Of a stretch of DNA of 64,000 nt, positions 1-7,318 are shown piece after piece (within the stretch, counting starts at the first letter, position 1; the number at the start of each line of letters is the position of its first letter). This DNA comes from Hyphomicrobiales bacterium (GTDB taxonomy: Bacteria > Pseudomonadota > Alphaproteobacteria > Rhizobiales > Xanthobacteraceae). Made by a program: the position numbers and the translations under genes. Where the stretch lies: the NCBI GenBank assembly GCA_017305715.1, contig JAFKKG010000009.1:248001-312000 (forward strand). Direction: 5' to 3'. The notes under the pieces were generated by a model. The model worked only from the letters and a program-made list of their open reading frames with translations. It ran no database searches and was not told the DNA's origin.

Positions 1-60
1 TTTCAGCGGCGACCGTTCCTCGCGATCGCCCCATTTGTGCCGGGTGCTGACGGCCTTCAT
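1..60 (-). CDS. Partial small element protein, N-terminus only
   Basis: An ATG on the minus strand at 60 is preceded by a good AAGGGG ribosome-binding site, and the frame stays open to the window edge, giving about 20 residues starting MKAVSTRHKW. It follows the zinc-ribbon gene by 13 bases in the same leftward operon. Too short to assign; the product is unknown. Confidence 0.4.
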   Translation of the reverse strand, partial: MKAVSTRHKWGDREERSPLK

Positions 61-73
61 TTGCCGCCCCTTC

Positions 74-283
74 TCACCGCTCGCCCTCCGGCTGGTGAGA
101 CCCGCCTAGCTGCCGCGGCGGGTTCTGGTTCGTGACGATCAAATGGAATGCGTGCGCGCAAATCTGCGTTTCGCCCTCGAATTGAGCGGCCGGATGCAGA
201 TGTGGCTTTGGCGAATTGCAGCGCGGGCAATGCTGTCCGTGCGACACGGTTTCTGCGGGTGATTGTCGGGTTTCGTCGGTCAT
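74..283 (-). CDS. Small CxxC/His zinc-ribbon-like element protein
   Basis: 69 residues. I chose the ATG at 283 because it overlaps the stop of the upstream gene (ATGA), the pattern used throughout this operon; the longer frame to 391 would run over that gene. A CPRC motif near residue 18 is followed by histidines and a second cysteine (QICAHAFHL), which suggests one small zinc-binding knuckle. Similar mini-ribbons are common in alphaproteobacterial prophages. The specific role is unknown. Confidence 0.55.
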   Translation of the reverse strand: MTDETRQSPAETVSHGQHCPRCNSPKPHLHPAAQFEGETQICAHAFHLIVTNQNPPRQLGGSHQPEGER

Positions 284-465
284 TGTCGCTTGTTCTCTGC
301 CACCAGCTTTACGCAGGCATTTTCGAGCGCTGCGGCTTCGCGCACTTCCCTCTTGTTGGCTCTGACCGATCCATCGCCCTCCCATGGCCATTCGCCGGCG
401 AGCACAAATTGAGCGGCGCGTTGAAGCATTTCTTTTTCAAGCTTGGACAGTCTAGGCATCGCCAC
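280..465 (-). CDS. Small hypothetical element protein
   Basis: 61 residues, mostly helical and charged, starting MAMPRLSKLEKEM (the second Met at 459 is an alternative start). It overlaps the previous gene by 14 bases and the next by four (ATGA), so it looks translationally coupled in the leftward operon. No known domain is recognised. Confidence 0.5.
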   Translation of the reverse strand: MAMPRLSKLEKEMLQRAAQFVLAGEWPWEGDGSVRANKREVREAAALENACVKLVAENKRQ

Positions 466-856
466 CCTCCGGCCCGCCGTCGTAAGCGGCGAGCATCTTG
501 AGCCTGACGTCTATGCTGTGAGGCGTGCGGGCGATCCCGAACTCCCTGGTCACGACCGCAGCGATCTCACGAACGCTCTTGCCATCGCGGCGCATGGCGA
601 CGATCTTGCGATCGTGCTCCTCGGTATAGCGGAATACGACCTTGCCGCCTTGAACGTAGGATGTTGGGCCGCCGTATTGAATTTTGCGCTCGATCAGGCC
701 TTGGGTGATCATGAACCAAGCAACGGTCCCGACGTCGCGGCCGATCTTGTTGGAAATCTTGCCGGGCGTCGGCTTGGCCATCGCCTCGCAGAGCCGCTCG
801 ATCTCGGCGCGGTCAGCGTCGGACAGGCCGCGGCGGTTGTCGGGCTGCATATTCAT
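452..856 (-). CDS. Helix-turn-helix-like element protein
   Basis: 134 residues. The first half (LSDADRAEIERL... then KISNKIGRDVGTVAWFMITQGL) reads like a helix-turn-helix that places a recognition helix after IGRDVGTV. The second half (EEHDRKIVAMRRDGKSVREIAAVV) is a second HTH of the kind seen in short phage and GcrA-like proteins. It overlaps the next gene start by ATGA at 853-856. Likely a DNA-binding accessory protein of the element; target unknown. Confidence 0.6.
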   Translation of the reverse strand: MNMQPDNRRGLSDADRAEIERLCEAMAKPTPGKISNKIGRDVGTVAWFMITQGLIERKIQYGGPTSYVQGGKVVFRYTEEHDRKIVAMRRDGKSVREIAAVVTREFGIARTPHSIDVRLKMLAAYDGGPEGGDA

Positions 857-1125
857 CGCTCGCCCTCCGGCCCCTGACAGGTATTCACTGGCCCGCTGAT
901 CGTGCCGCCGAGTACGCGGCGCCCCTGCCGCGTGATCCGCGCGACACGCTTCAAGCCCTTGCCGGCGATCGTGCAGAGGCCGCGGGCTTCGAGCGACATG
1001 ACGGTTTGACTATTCCAATAGCGGCCGGGCTGCAGATCCGTACCGAACCCAGCAACGCAATATTCCAGCGGCTTTTTCGACATCCAGTGCAGCGCCTGGC
1101 GCTGGTTCGGCGTGAGCTGCTTCAT
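853..1125 (-). CDS. Small winged-helix-like element protein
   Basis: 90 residues starting MKQLTPNQRQALHWM. A helical N-terminus leads to a segment VMSLEARGLCTIAG and then ARITRQGRRVL, which resembles the recognition helix and wing of small winged-helix proteins (a late I-T-x-x-G-R-x-x-L strand). It is coupled by ATGA overlaps to both neighbours. Regulatory or DNA-binding role inferred only from shape. Confidence 0.55.
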   Translation of the reverse strand: MKQLTPNQRQALHWMSKKPLEYCVAGFGTDLQPGRYWNSQTVMSLEARGLCTIAGKGLKRVARITRQGRRVLGGTISGPVNTCQGPEGER

Positions 1126-1637
1126 CGCTCGCGCTCCCGATGACGGCCGCGATCGCGATCAAATTTTTCGCCCTCGGCGATGATCAGCGCGGCCGCGCGC
1201 ACCAGGTCGCGGCGGAAGCCTGCCGGTTTCCACCAGTCATCGGTCCATGGCCAGGGCGCCGGCGGCGCGGCCGACATCATCCCCGCCTCGAGCGCGAAGC
1301 ACGCGCCGGCGGTCGCCATCTGGCCGCGCGGATTGCGGTCATCATGCGCGACGTCAAAGCCCTCGACCTCGACTTGACGAAACCGCTCGGCGATTACGGC
1401 CTGCTTGAACGCCGAAAGCGGTCTGCGGATATGAAGCGCTTCGAACAGCCGGCGCAGGCCGTAGGATCTCACGACCGAGATCACGGTCATGATCAGCGCG
1501 AATTGAAAATTCTGCTGCAGCGAGATCTGCACGCCGAGAAGCGGTAGGATAAGGATCTGTGCGCCGAGACTGACGCCGAAACCGATCGCGATATTCAAGA
1601 TGCTTTCCAGCATCGACATGGCGCGGGATTGTTTCAT
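1122..1637 (-). CDS. DUF7220-like membrane protein with an extra C-terminal domain
   Basis: 171 residues; the ATG at 1637 overlaps the upstream stop by four bases. Residues 1-65 (MKQSRAMSMLESILNIAIGF, two hydrophobic helices, then RSYGLRRLFEAL) match what I know of the DUF7220 family of small phage membrane proteins. Residues about 70-171 are a separate acidic domain ending PWPWTDDWWKPAGFRRDLVR and AALIIAEGEKFDR, a tail found alone or at the end of other prophage proteins. The two-part layout is therefore a fusion. Function unknown. Confidence 0.65.
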   Translation of the reverse strand: MKQSRAMSMLESILNIAIGFGVSLGAQILILPLLGVQISLQQNFQFALIMTVISVVRSYGLRRLFEALHIRRPLSAFKQAVIAERFRQVEVEGFDVAHDDRNPRGQMATAGACFALEAGMMSAAPPAPWPWTDDWWKPAGFRRDLVRAAALIIAEGEKFDRDRGRHRERER

Positions 1638-1870
1638 TGTGTTCCCCCTTCTGCCGCCGCGGGCCTTTCGATCCCGAGCGTTTCCTTGATCCGGGTTTCG
1701 TTCTGCTGCAGCCAGACCAGCGTCGCGCGCACGGCCTCGAGGCGCTGGATCTGGTAATCGCCGACCGATTTGCGCAGTTCGCCCTTGGCAGTGAGGCGCG
1801 GATAGACGCGGGCGCGCTGCTCGAGCTCGCGGTCGATTTCCTCGATCTGCGCCTGCAGGGAAAATTTCAT
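1634..1870 (-). CDS. Small coiled-coil element protein
   Basis: 78 residues, starting MKFSLQAQIEEIDRELEQRA. The N-terminal 35 residues are an amphipathic helix and the rest is also helical (RLEAVRATLVWLQQNETRI), so a small coiled-coil or helical hairpin is likely. ATGA overlaps join it to the MT-A70 gene upstream and the DUF7220-like gene downstream. No domain name can be assigned. Confidence 0.6.
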   Translation of the reverse strand: MKFSLQAQIEEIDRELEQRARVYPRLTAKGELRKSVGDYQIQRLEAVRATLVWLQQNETRIKETLGIERPAAAEGGTQ

Positions 1871-3972
1871 GCCGGTGCCCGCCGCAGAAACGCCGGGATG
1901 TCGAGCGGATCGCGCCCCGGCGGCCCGAGCAATTCCTCGATATCGATCTGCCGCGGCTCGACGGCGAGCTTGACCGGCGCCGGCCGGGCGCGATCGACGA
2001 TCGCCTCGAGCTCGGCGAGGCGCGCGCGACCGGCATCGGTCAGGAACACAAGATCATCCGAGCAGCCGGCGAGATCGAGCCCGACCAGGCTGCGGACGCT
2101 GGCACGGTCGAGGTGTTCGCCGCCGGCCAGCGCGGCAAGGTCGCGCCAATCCCAGAATTCGGTTTCGTCGAGGTGCTGCTTGAACAGCGCCTCGCGTTCG
2201 GCCCGCTCGCGTTCGATCACGGCGAGCCTGATTTTGCCGGCGCCGGTCAACCGCCAGCGGCCGAGCGCATCGGTCGCCAGACCACGCCGCGCATATTCCG
2301 GCAGGCGATCGGCGAGCGCGTCCGCCTCGTCATTCACGATCGCGAGCAGGTCGGCGTATTCGGTCGGCGGGAACGCCGGCTCGGCGCTGGAATTGGACCC
2401 AGGTCTTTCGGCCGGCAGAACGGCTGCACCAGGTCCGGCGATGTCACCGGGCTGATCGACTATCCCCTTTTCTGGATGCGTCGCATCGAGCGGGGCTGGG
2501 GGACTCGCCGCAGCAGCAACCGGCTGCGGACGCTCTGCGAGCTCTTGCGCAAGCCCTTGGGCTTTCCGCTCGGCGTCAAGCCGGTACAAAAGCTTCCAGC
2601 CCGCCTCGGTCAGATTCCAATCGTCCTTTTTCTTGAGATCATTGAAGAACGCGAGGCCGCGATCGACGTATTGCTGCACCACCAGTGCCGCTGCAGGCAG
2701 GCGAATGCCTCGCGCGCCTGAGATCGCGAGCAGAGCATCGAACTCGTTTGCCGGCGCAACCACTGGCGCCGCATCGGTCGTGATCGCCACGTCGCTTCGC
2801 GACGGGCTGGCCTGATTCCCGCACGCTTCCCAGTTCGGCGGCAGCGGGTGCTCGGCGTCGACGCGGGCGAACATTTCCAAAACGGGCAGCGGTTGCCCGT
2901 CGGCGTCGCAGCCGACCATTTCGGCGATCATCCGCCGGTAATGCTCGGGCTTGCGCGAATGATCGGTCGCGCGCTCGCGATGGTTCGAGCCGAACTTTTC
3001 CGCGCCCGATGGCTTGGGCAGGCCCTGCCCGCGCTTGAACAGCAGCAGCAGCTCGTCCTGGTCCCAGGCAATCAGGCCGCTGCCGGAGACGTCGGGATGG
3101 TCCGCGTCGGTCTTGGTCCAGACAAAGCAGGTCGAATAGCTGTCCATGCCGAGCGCATGGCCGACCGCCCAGCCGAGCGGCATCATCACCTTGGCAAGCG
3201 TCACCTCGCCGGTCGCCGAAATCTCGACCTCGGTCTCGACCTCGACCAGCGCCAGCAGATGCGCGCGCGGAATCCAGAAGAAAGCCCAGGAATTCGGCTG
3301 CAGGCTTTTCCGCGCGTTGCGCAGATAGGCCAGGATCGCCGACCAGGTCATGGTCGGATAATGGTTTTCATAGGCGCGATCGCCGATGCCGCCCTTTCGC
3401 TCCCACGGGCAATCGATATAGGCCGCGGGAAACACCTTGCCCGCCGGCAGATCGGCCGAGGCCTCGGCCAGCGCGCCGGCCAGATTGCGGCGATGCGCCC
3501 GGCCCCGTTCCTCGGCGCCGATCTTGAGCAGGTCCATCGCAACGCGGCCCTGCCCGGCCCGCACTTCCTGCGCGTGCCGCTCGAGCGCCTGCTCGAAATC
3601 GGCCGCGTCCATCGCCGCCACCTTCTGGGCTCGCGACGACAGCTTGCGGTCGATTCCGGTTTCGGCCAGCGTCGGCCGTGCGTCTTCTGGCTGTTCCGAT
3701 ACGGCACCGCCAGAATCGTCCCGGCCTTTGAGCTGACCGCGTGATCCCGCGTTGAGCCCGATGGTTTCCTTTTGCAGGATGATCAGCTCGCCGAGGCGCC
3801 GCTCGGCACGAAACCTGATCTGCGATGCCTGCACCTCGAGATCGCGATCGCTGGCCTGGCGCGCATAGATGCGCATCGCCTCGGCCTGGCTGCGGATCTC
3901 CTGCACCTCGTCGACGGCGACCGCCTCGGCCAGCGCCTTGCGCGCCGCCTCGTATTTGACAAGCTCGGTCAT
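1867..3972 (-). CDS. MT-A70-family adenine methyltransferase with winged-helix-like repeats
   Basis: 701 residues from the ATG at 3972, which overlaps the upstream stop. Residues 1-65 resemble the ParB-like helical leader common in phage MT-A70 proteins (AEAMRIYARQA, RRLGELI). The catalytic domain spans about 180-400, with HYPTMTWSAI, SWAFFWIPRAHL and the family signature DHSRKPEHYRRM. The catalytic motif is D187-C-P-W rather than the usual D-P-P-W. The last 250 residues are an unusual extension holding three copies of an L-T-x-A-G-x-x-x-L pattern typical of winged-helix wings. Such enzymes make N6-methyladenine; activity here is uncertain because of the altered motif. Confidence 0.85.
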   Translation of the reverse strand: MTELVKYEAARKALAEAVAVDEVQEIRSQAEAMRIYARQASDRDLEVQASQIRFRAERRLGELIILQKETIGLNAGSRGQLKGRDDSGGAVSEQPEDARPTLAETGIDRKLSSRAQKVAAMDAADFEQALERHAQEVRAGQGRVAMDLLKIGAEERGRAHRRNLAGALAEASADLPAGKVFPAAYIDCPWERKGGIGDRAYENHYPTMTWSAILAYLRNARKSLQPNSWAFFWIPRAHLLALVEVETEVEISATGEVTLAKVMMPLGWAVGHALGMDSYSTCFVWTKTDADHPDVSGSGLIAWDQDELLLLFKRGQGLPKPSGAEKFGSNHRERATDHSRKPEHYRRMIAEMVGCDADGQPLPVLEMFARVDAEHPLPPNWEACGNQASPSRSDVAITTDAAPVVAPANEFDALLAISGARGIRLPAAALVVQQYVDRGLAFFNDLKKKDDWNLTEAGWKLLYRLDAERKAQGLAQELAERPQPVAAAASPPAPLDATHPEKGIVDQPGDIAGPGAAVLPAERPGSNSSAEPAFPPTEYADLLAIVNDEADALADRLPEYARRGLATDALGRWRLTGAGKIRLAVIERERAEREALFKQHLDETEFWDWRDLAALAGGEHLDRASVRSLVGLDLAGCSDDLVFLTDAGRARLAELEAIVDRARPAPVKLAVEPRQIDIEELLGPPGRDPLDIPAFLRRAPA

Positions 3973-4376
3973 TCCCCCCCCGCCAGCTGGTCGAGGTGCA
4001 GCATGATCGCATCGGCCACGACCGCCGGGATCCGCTCGGCGTTCGCCGCGCAGAACGCCGCGAGCTGCGCGGCGAGATAGGCCGGCACGAACACCGAGAC
4101 GCCGGCGCCGCCGAACCCGGACAGGGCGCCTCCCCTTGTGACCGTGTTCAATTCGTCGCGCGCGACGAGGCCCTGGATCAGCCGCGCCGCGTTGTTCTTG
4201 CTGCAGCCCATCGCCTCGGCGAGCGTCGATCGCGAGGGCATGACGCCGTGGCGACCGACATGCGCGGTGATCGCGTCCAGCGCTGCCTTCTGGCGCGCCG
4301 TCAGCCCCATGCCTTTTGCAACAGTGTCTGTCGCCGGAACGTCGCTTGAAACGGGATCGCTCGTGGGATCGCTCAA
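3969..4376 (-). CDS. Winged-helix regulator (LexA-N-terminus-like)
   Basis: 135 residues. Residues 23-75 (LTARQKAALDAITAHVGRHG, MPSRSTLAEAMGCSKNNAAR, LIQGLVARDEL) read as a LexA-type winged helix-turn-helix with the recognition helix around SKNNAARLIQ. The C-terminal third is a small hydrophobic helical domain. ATGA overlaps join it to the HNH gene upstream and the methyltransferase downstream. Probably an element regulator; there is no peptidase domain, so it is not itself a self-cleaving repressor. Confidence 0.7.
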   Translation of the reverse strand: MSDPTSDPVSSDVPATDTVAKGMGLTARQKAALDAITAHVGRHGVMPSRSTLAEAMGCSKNNAARLIQGLVARDELNTVTRGGALSGFGGAGVSVFVPAYLAAQLAAFCAANAERIPAVVADAIMLHLDQLAGGE

Positions 4377-4861
4377 AATGGAACCTCCTGGATTTCCGGC
4401 CGCGGGCCGAGCGTTGCGAGCAGCTCGAGCACGATCGCGTCGAGCGACGGCGCCGAGCCTTGCGGCCGGCGATTGCGGGCGTTTGCCAGCTTGGTCGACC
4501 AGCGCAGATTGGCGCGGCGGTTATCCAGCGTCTGGCCGTTGACGTGATCGCCGACATGCGTGCGCAGAAAGCGCTCGCTGCGCGGATCGGCCACGATCAG
4601 GATCTCGCGGTGCATCCGCACGGTCGCGCGGTCCGGCCCTACATTGCGCTTGGCGTAGCGCATCCAGTCGCCGGCGCCGGCGTGCCATTCGTTCCAGACG
4701 TGTTCGGAAAGCCAGGCGTGATCGCAGGCGTCGACCAGCGTCCAGACGTTGTCGCGCGGCGAGAGCATGATGCGCCGCCATGGCGTCCAGGACAGGTCGA
4801 CCAGGTCGCTCGAGGCGAATTCGACCAGCTCGCGCTTTTCCAGGGCGGCGGCGCGCATCAT
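4373..4861 (-). CDS. HNH endonuclease (phage HNH_3 type)
   Basis: 162 residues. The core reads MHREIL then HVGDHVNGQTLDNRRANLRW, which is the H-N-N active site of phage and intron HNH_3 nucleases (D-H-x-N-G near residue 111, then L-D-N-R-R-x-N-L-R). The N-terminal 60 residues look like an AP2/NUMOD-like substrate-binding region (SPRDNVWTLVDACDHAWLSE). It sits in the leftward operon between the GapR-like gene and the winged-helix gene, coupled by ATGA overlaps. Probably a free-standing homing-type or phage-packaging nicking enzyme. Confidence 0.8.
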   Translation of the reverse strand: MMRAAALEKRELVEFASSDLVDLSWTPWRRIMLSPRDNVWTLVDACDHAWLSEHVWNEWHAGAGDWMRYAKRNVGPDRATVRMHREILIVADPRSERFLRTHVGDHVNGQTLDNRRANLRWSTKLANARNRRPQGSAPSLDAIVLELLATLGPRPEIQEVPF

Positions 4862-5121
4862 CGGGTCATCCCCAGCGCTTGCATGTAGGTTTCGAGGATC
4901 GCGTCCTGCGCCTCGAGCTCGCCGGCGTCCTGGGCACGCCGCTTGATGATCGTGCGCAGCGCGCGGACGTCGAAGCCGTTGCCCTTGGCCTCGCCAAAGA
5001 CGTCGCGGATATCGTCCGAGATGGTTTTCTTTTCCTCGAGCAGCCGCTCGATCCGCTCGACGAGCGCTTTCAATTCAGCGTTCGCCGCCTTGACGCTGGC
5101 GTGGTCTTTCCTAGCGGCCAT
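4858..5121 (-). CDS. GapR-family (DUF2312) DNA-binding protein
   Basis: 87 residues, the whole length of the GapR family. The helical repeat ELKALVERIERLLEEKKT, then DIRDVFGEAKGNGFDVRALR and the terminal EAQDAILETYMQALGM are family hallmarks. Chromosomal GapR binds AT-rich or overtwisted DNA and helps replication in alphaproteobacteria. This copy is inside the element operon, so it is likely an element-borne paralog acting on its own replication or transcription. It overlaps the HNH gene downstream by ATGA and the upstream gene by 11 bases. Confidence 0.85.
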   Translation of the reverse strand: MAARKDHASVKAANAELKALVERIERLLEEKKTISDDIRDVFGEAKGNGFDVRALRTIIKRRAQDAGELEAQDAILETYMQALGMTR

Positions 5122-5623
5122 CGCGCACCTCGTCGGTCACCAGCGCGTCGACGCGGTACGGGCGCACTTGCAAGTAGGTCAGCGGCTGCCGGTCATCGGC
5201 GCCGGAAATCAGGAAGGGATCGCCGCCGAACATGAGGACGGCCGGCACCTGGTCGTCGACGACCAGTTCGACACGGGCGACCCGCTGCAGGTCGAGCCCA
5301 AGCAGATCGGCCCGCGCCCGGCGGATGCGGCCGTTTTTCTTGGTGCCGTTCGCTAACGGCGCGCTCTCGCGCGCCTGCTCGGGCGCGGAAACGGGGCGAT
5401 CGCCGGCAGCGAGGGCAACCAAGCCGCCGCGATCGCCCGCCCCTCCGCTGCCGCCCGCACTCATCGCGAAACCCTGAGACATTCGCGAAAGTGCTTGCGG
5501 CAGAGGTGCGAAATGCGTTTCCCACACGCGTCCACAGGCTATCCACAGCCCGAAAAAACCGCCGAAACGGATACCGCGCGGGGTCGACAACGATTCCGCA
5601 TCAAGGAACTTTGCGGGGGTCAT
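5111..5623 (-). CDS. Hypothetical element protein
   Basis: 170 residues; the ATG at 5623 overlaps the stop of the Cro-like gene by four bases, supporting this start. The middle is low-complexity (a glycine-rich GGSGGAGDRGG stretch), and only the last 70 residues (LGLDLQRVARVELVVDDQVP, AVLMFGGDPFLISG) look like a folded alpha/beta unit. An internal Met at residue 49 or 54 could also start the protein. No family is recognised. Confidence 0.5.
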   Translation of the reverse strand: MTPAKFLDAESLSTPRGIRFGGFFGLWIACGRVWETHFAPLPQALSRMSQGFAMSAGGSGGAGDRGGLVALAAGDRPVSAPEQARESAPLANGTKKNGRIRRARADLLGLDLQRVARVELVVDDQVPAVLMFGGDPFLISGADDRQPLTYLQVRPYRVDALVTDEVRDGR

Positions 5624-5847
5624 GAAGCCACCTCATCCGCATCAGCTCCCGATCGAGGGCCCACGCCGGCCCAATCGTTCGGCGTCACCCGCTCATCGGT
5701 CAGTTGAAAAATCAGCGCCATCTCGCCGATGCCCGGCTCGCGCTCTCCGGAGCGGTACCGGCGAACCGTTTCGCTCGACCAATTCGCGGATTTGGCGAAT
5801 GCCGCGTTCGAGGTTTTGGTCGTGATCATCCAGGCATCAAACGTCAT
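5620..5847 (-). CDS. Cro-like helix-turn-helix protein
   Basis: 75 residues, starting MTFDAWMITTKTSNAAFAKS. Residues 12-45 form a short helix-turn-helix (NAAFAKSANWSSETVRRYRS, then GEREPGIGEMALI) of the Cro/YdaS size. It is the first gene of the leftward operon and is divergent from the CI-type repressor, with three operators in the 94-bp gap between them. This is the position of Cro in a lambda-type switch, so it is inferred to be the antirepressor-side regulator. Confidence 0.7.
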   Translation of the reverse strand: MTFDAWMITTKTSNAAFAKSANWSSETVRRYRSGEREPGIGEMALIFQLTDERVTPNDWAGVGPRSGADADEVAS

Positions 5848-5856
5848 AAATTCACG

Positions 5857-5930
5857 TCAACACCATTTTGGTGTTGATTCGCAAGCACCTGACACCACTT
5901 TGGTGTTTGAAAGCCACACCAAAGTGGTGC
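5857..5930. promoter_or_regulatory. Three-operator divergent switch region
   Basis: Three copies of ACACCA-N3-TGGTGT lie at 5860-5874, 5892-5906 and 5916-5930. The first extends to nine-base perfect arms (TCAACACCA/TGGTGTTGA) and the third has one changed base at its end. Centres are 32 and 24 bp apart. They fill the gap between the Cro-like gene and the CI-type repressor, the third ending 11 bp before the repressor start codon, so they are best read as operators for that repressor. Confidence 0.85.
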
Positions 5931-5941
5931 CCCCTTTGAAC

Positions 5942-6541
5942 ATGAAGGGGAAATTTCCAAACGGGCTCGCGGACGCGTTGTCGAGGCGGCCCGGCATCAG
6001 CCAGGCGGACCTGGCCAAAGCCGCCGGCACCAGTCAGCAACAGATCGGCAAGCTCTTGCACGGTGAGCGCGAGATGACGGCGCTGTGGGCCGAAAAGATT
6101 GCGCCCGCGCTGCGAACGTCGCCGGAAAAATTGGTATTCCCTGGCTTGCGGACCTTCCGGGCGCCGCTGCTGTCATGGGTCAGCGCCGGACGCTTAATCG
6201 CCCAGGAAGGCGTCAAGAAATCCGACGTCCGGAAATATGTCCATTTGGCCGACTTGCCGAAGGGCGATTGGGTCGTGCTCGAGGTGCAAGGGGATTCGAT
6301 GGACCGCGTTGCGCCGGATGGATCATTCATCTGCGTCAATCTCGCCGACCAGCGCGTGATCAACGACAAATACTATGTTTTTGGCACGCCCGAAGGAGAC
6401 GCCACCTTCAAGCGCTATCGATCCGGCAGCCCTCCCAGGCTGCAGCCCTTCTCGACAAACCCTGATCACGAGACGGTTCAAATGTCGGGTGAAATGCTGG
6501 TCGTCGGCCGGGTTGGCCGCGTCATCAACGACTTGCAGTAA
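5942..6541 (+). CDS. CI/LexA-type phage repressor with S24 self-cleavage domain
   Basis: 199 residues from the ATG at 5942 (a longer open frame exists but would swallow the operators). Residues 19-45 are an XRE helix-turn-helix (ISQADLAKAAGTSQQQIGKL). Residues 75-199 are a Peptidase S24 domain with the Ala82-Gly83 cleavage site (SWVSAGRL), nucleophile Ser119 (VQGDSMD) and general base Lys157 (GDATFKRY), all present. It should repress the element until RecA-dependent self-cleavage after DNA damage. Neighbouring operators support autoregulation. Confidence 0.92.
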   Translation: MKGKFPNGLADALSRRPGISQADLAKAAGTSQQQIGKLLHGEREMTALWAEKIAPALRTSPEKLVFPGLRTFRAPLLSWVSAGRLIAQEGVKKSDVRKYVHLADLPKGDWVVLEVQGDSMDRVAPDGSFICVNLADQRVINDKYYVFGTPEGDATFKRYRSGSPPRLQPFSTNPDHETVQMSGEMLVVGRVGRVINDLQ

Positions 6542-6551
6542 GGGGGTACCA

Positions 6552-7240
6552 ATGGCAGCAATAAGGTGCCTGCCATTTTTTCTGATCTTTCTGCTGGCCG
6601 TACCGTCTCTTTCCGCTTGCACCAGCACGGTCACGCGGGACGTCGACTATCTCGGGACTGCCTATGCAGACGCTGAACCGTATTCGCCGGTTCAAGTTGA
6701 TAGTGCCGACGGCCCAATCCAAATGCGGGTACGACTAAACAAGGCGAACGACAAAGCCCTCGTCATGCTCGACACGGGAGCGCTCAAGCGCGCGCTGGCA
6801 AAGGACTTTGGCTCCGAGAACAATGCCCTGCCTGAAACCTCATTCCGCGAAGCAGCCAGCAGGCGCATTATCGAGGTGCGCGGCGCTGAATGTGAGCCCA
6901 CTACAGGGACACGGAGGCAAGACTATCTTTGGGAGTTCGACGTCGCTTGTGGCACAGCCGCGGAGCGGAAGGAAAAACAGCGCGTGGCCGCGAAGTGTAG
7001 GGGAGACATTGCCTGCGAATACCGCGAAGCCAAAAAGACCGCGCAAAAGCAGAGATGCGATGCTCATGGTGGCGTTACGATTGGGATGACGGCCGCGCAA
7101 ATCCGAAAGTCCTGCTGGGGGATCCTAAGAAGGTCAACGCAACCATCACAGCCCGTGGCAAGCGCGAACAATGGGTATATGGCGGCGGATACCTGTATCT
7201 GGAAGACGGAGTTCTTACCTCAATTCAAACATCGCACTGA
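6552..7240 (+). pseudogene. Lipoprotein gene broken by a one-base frameshift
   Basis: The product starts MAAIRCLPFFLIFLLAVPSL with a lipobox LSAC at residues 20-23. It continues in one frame to IGMTAAQIRKSCWG, then the conserved ending DPKKVNATITARGKREQWVY lies in another frame and stops at 7240. Joining them needs one extra G in the GGGGG run at 7117-7121. The paired GMT...SCWG and EQWVYGGGYLYLEDGVLTSI segments belong to a family of small exported proteins in which both occur in one chain. It is either a real inactivation or a homopolymer sequencing error. Located just after the repressor gene. Confidence 0.75.
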
Positions 7241-7247
7241 GTTTTTG

Positions 7248-7284
7248 ACACCAGTTTGGTGTTGACGTAACACCAAATCGGTGT
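7248..7284. promoter_or_regulatory. Second operator pair upstream of the rightward small-gene operon
   Basis: ACACCA-GTT-TGGTGT at 7248-7262 and ACACCA-AAT-CGGTGT at 7270-7284 (one arm mismatch) match the operators upstream of the repressor. Their centres are 22 bp apart and they end 34 bp before the ATG at 7319. They probably control the rightward operon 7319-8329 by the same repressor, giving a two-promoter arrangement like OR and OL of lambda. Confidence 0.85.
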
Positions 7285-7318
7285 TGTTTTGTTTCCCGTG
7301 AAACAAACGGGAAACGCC

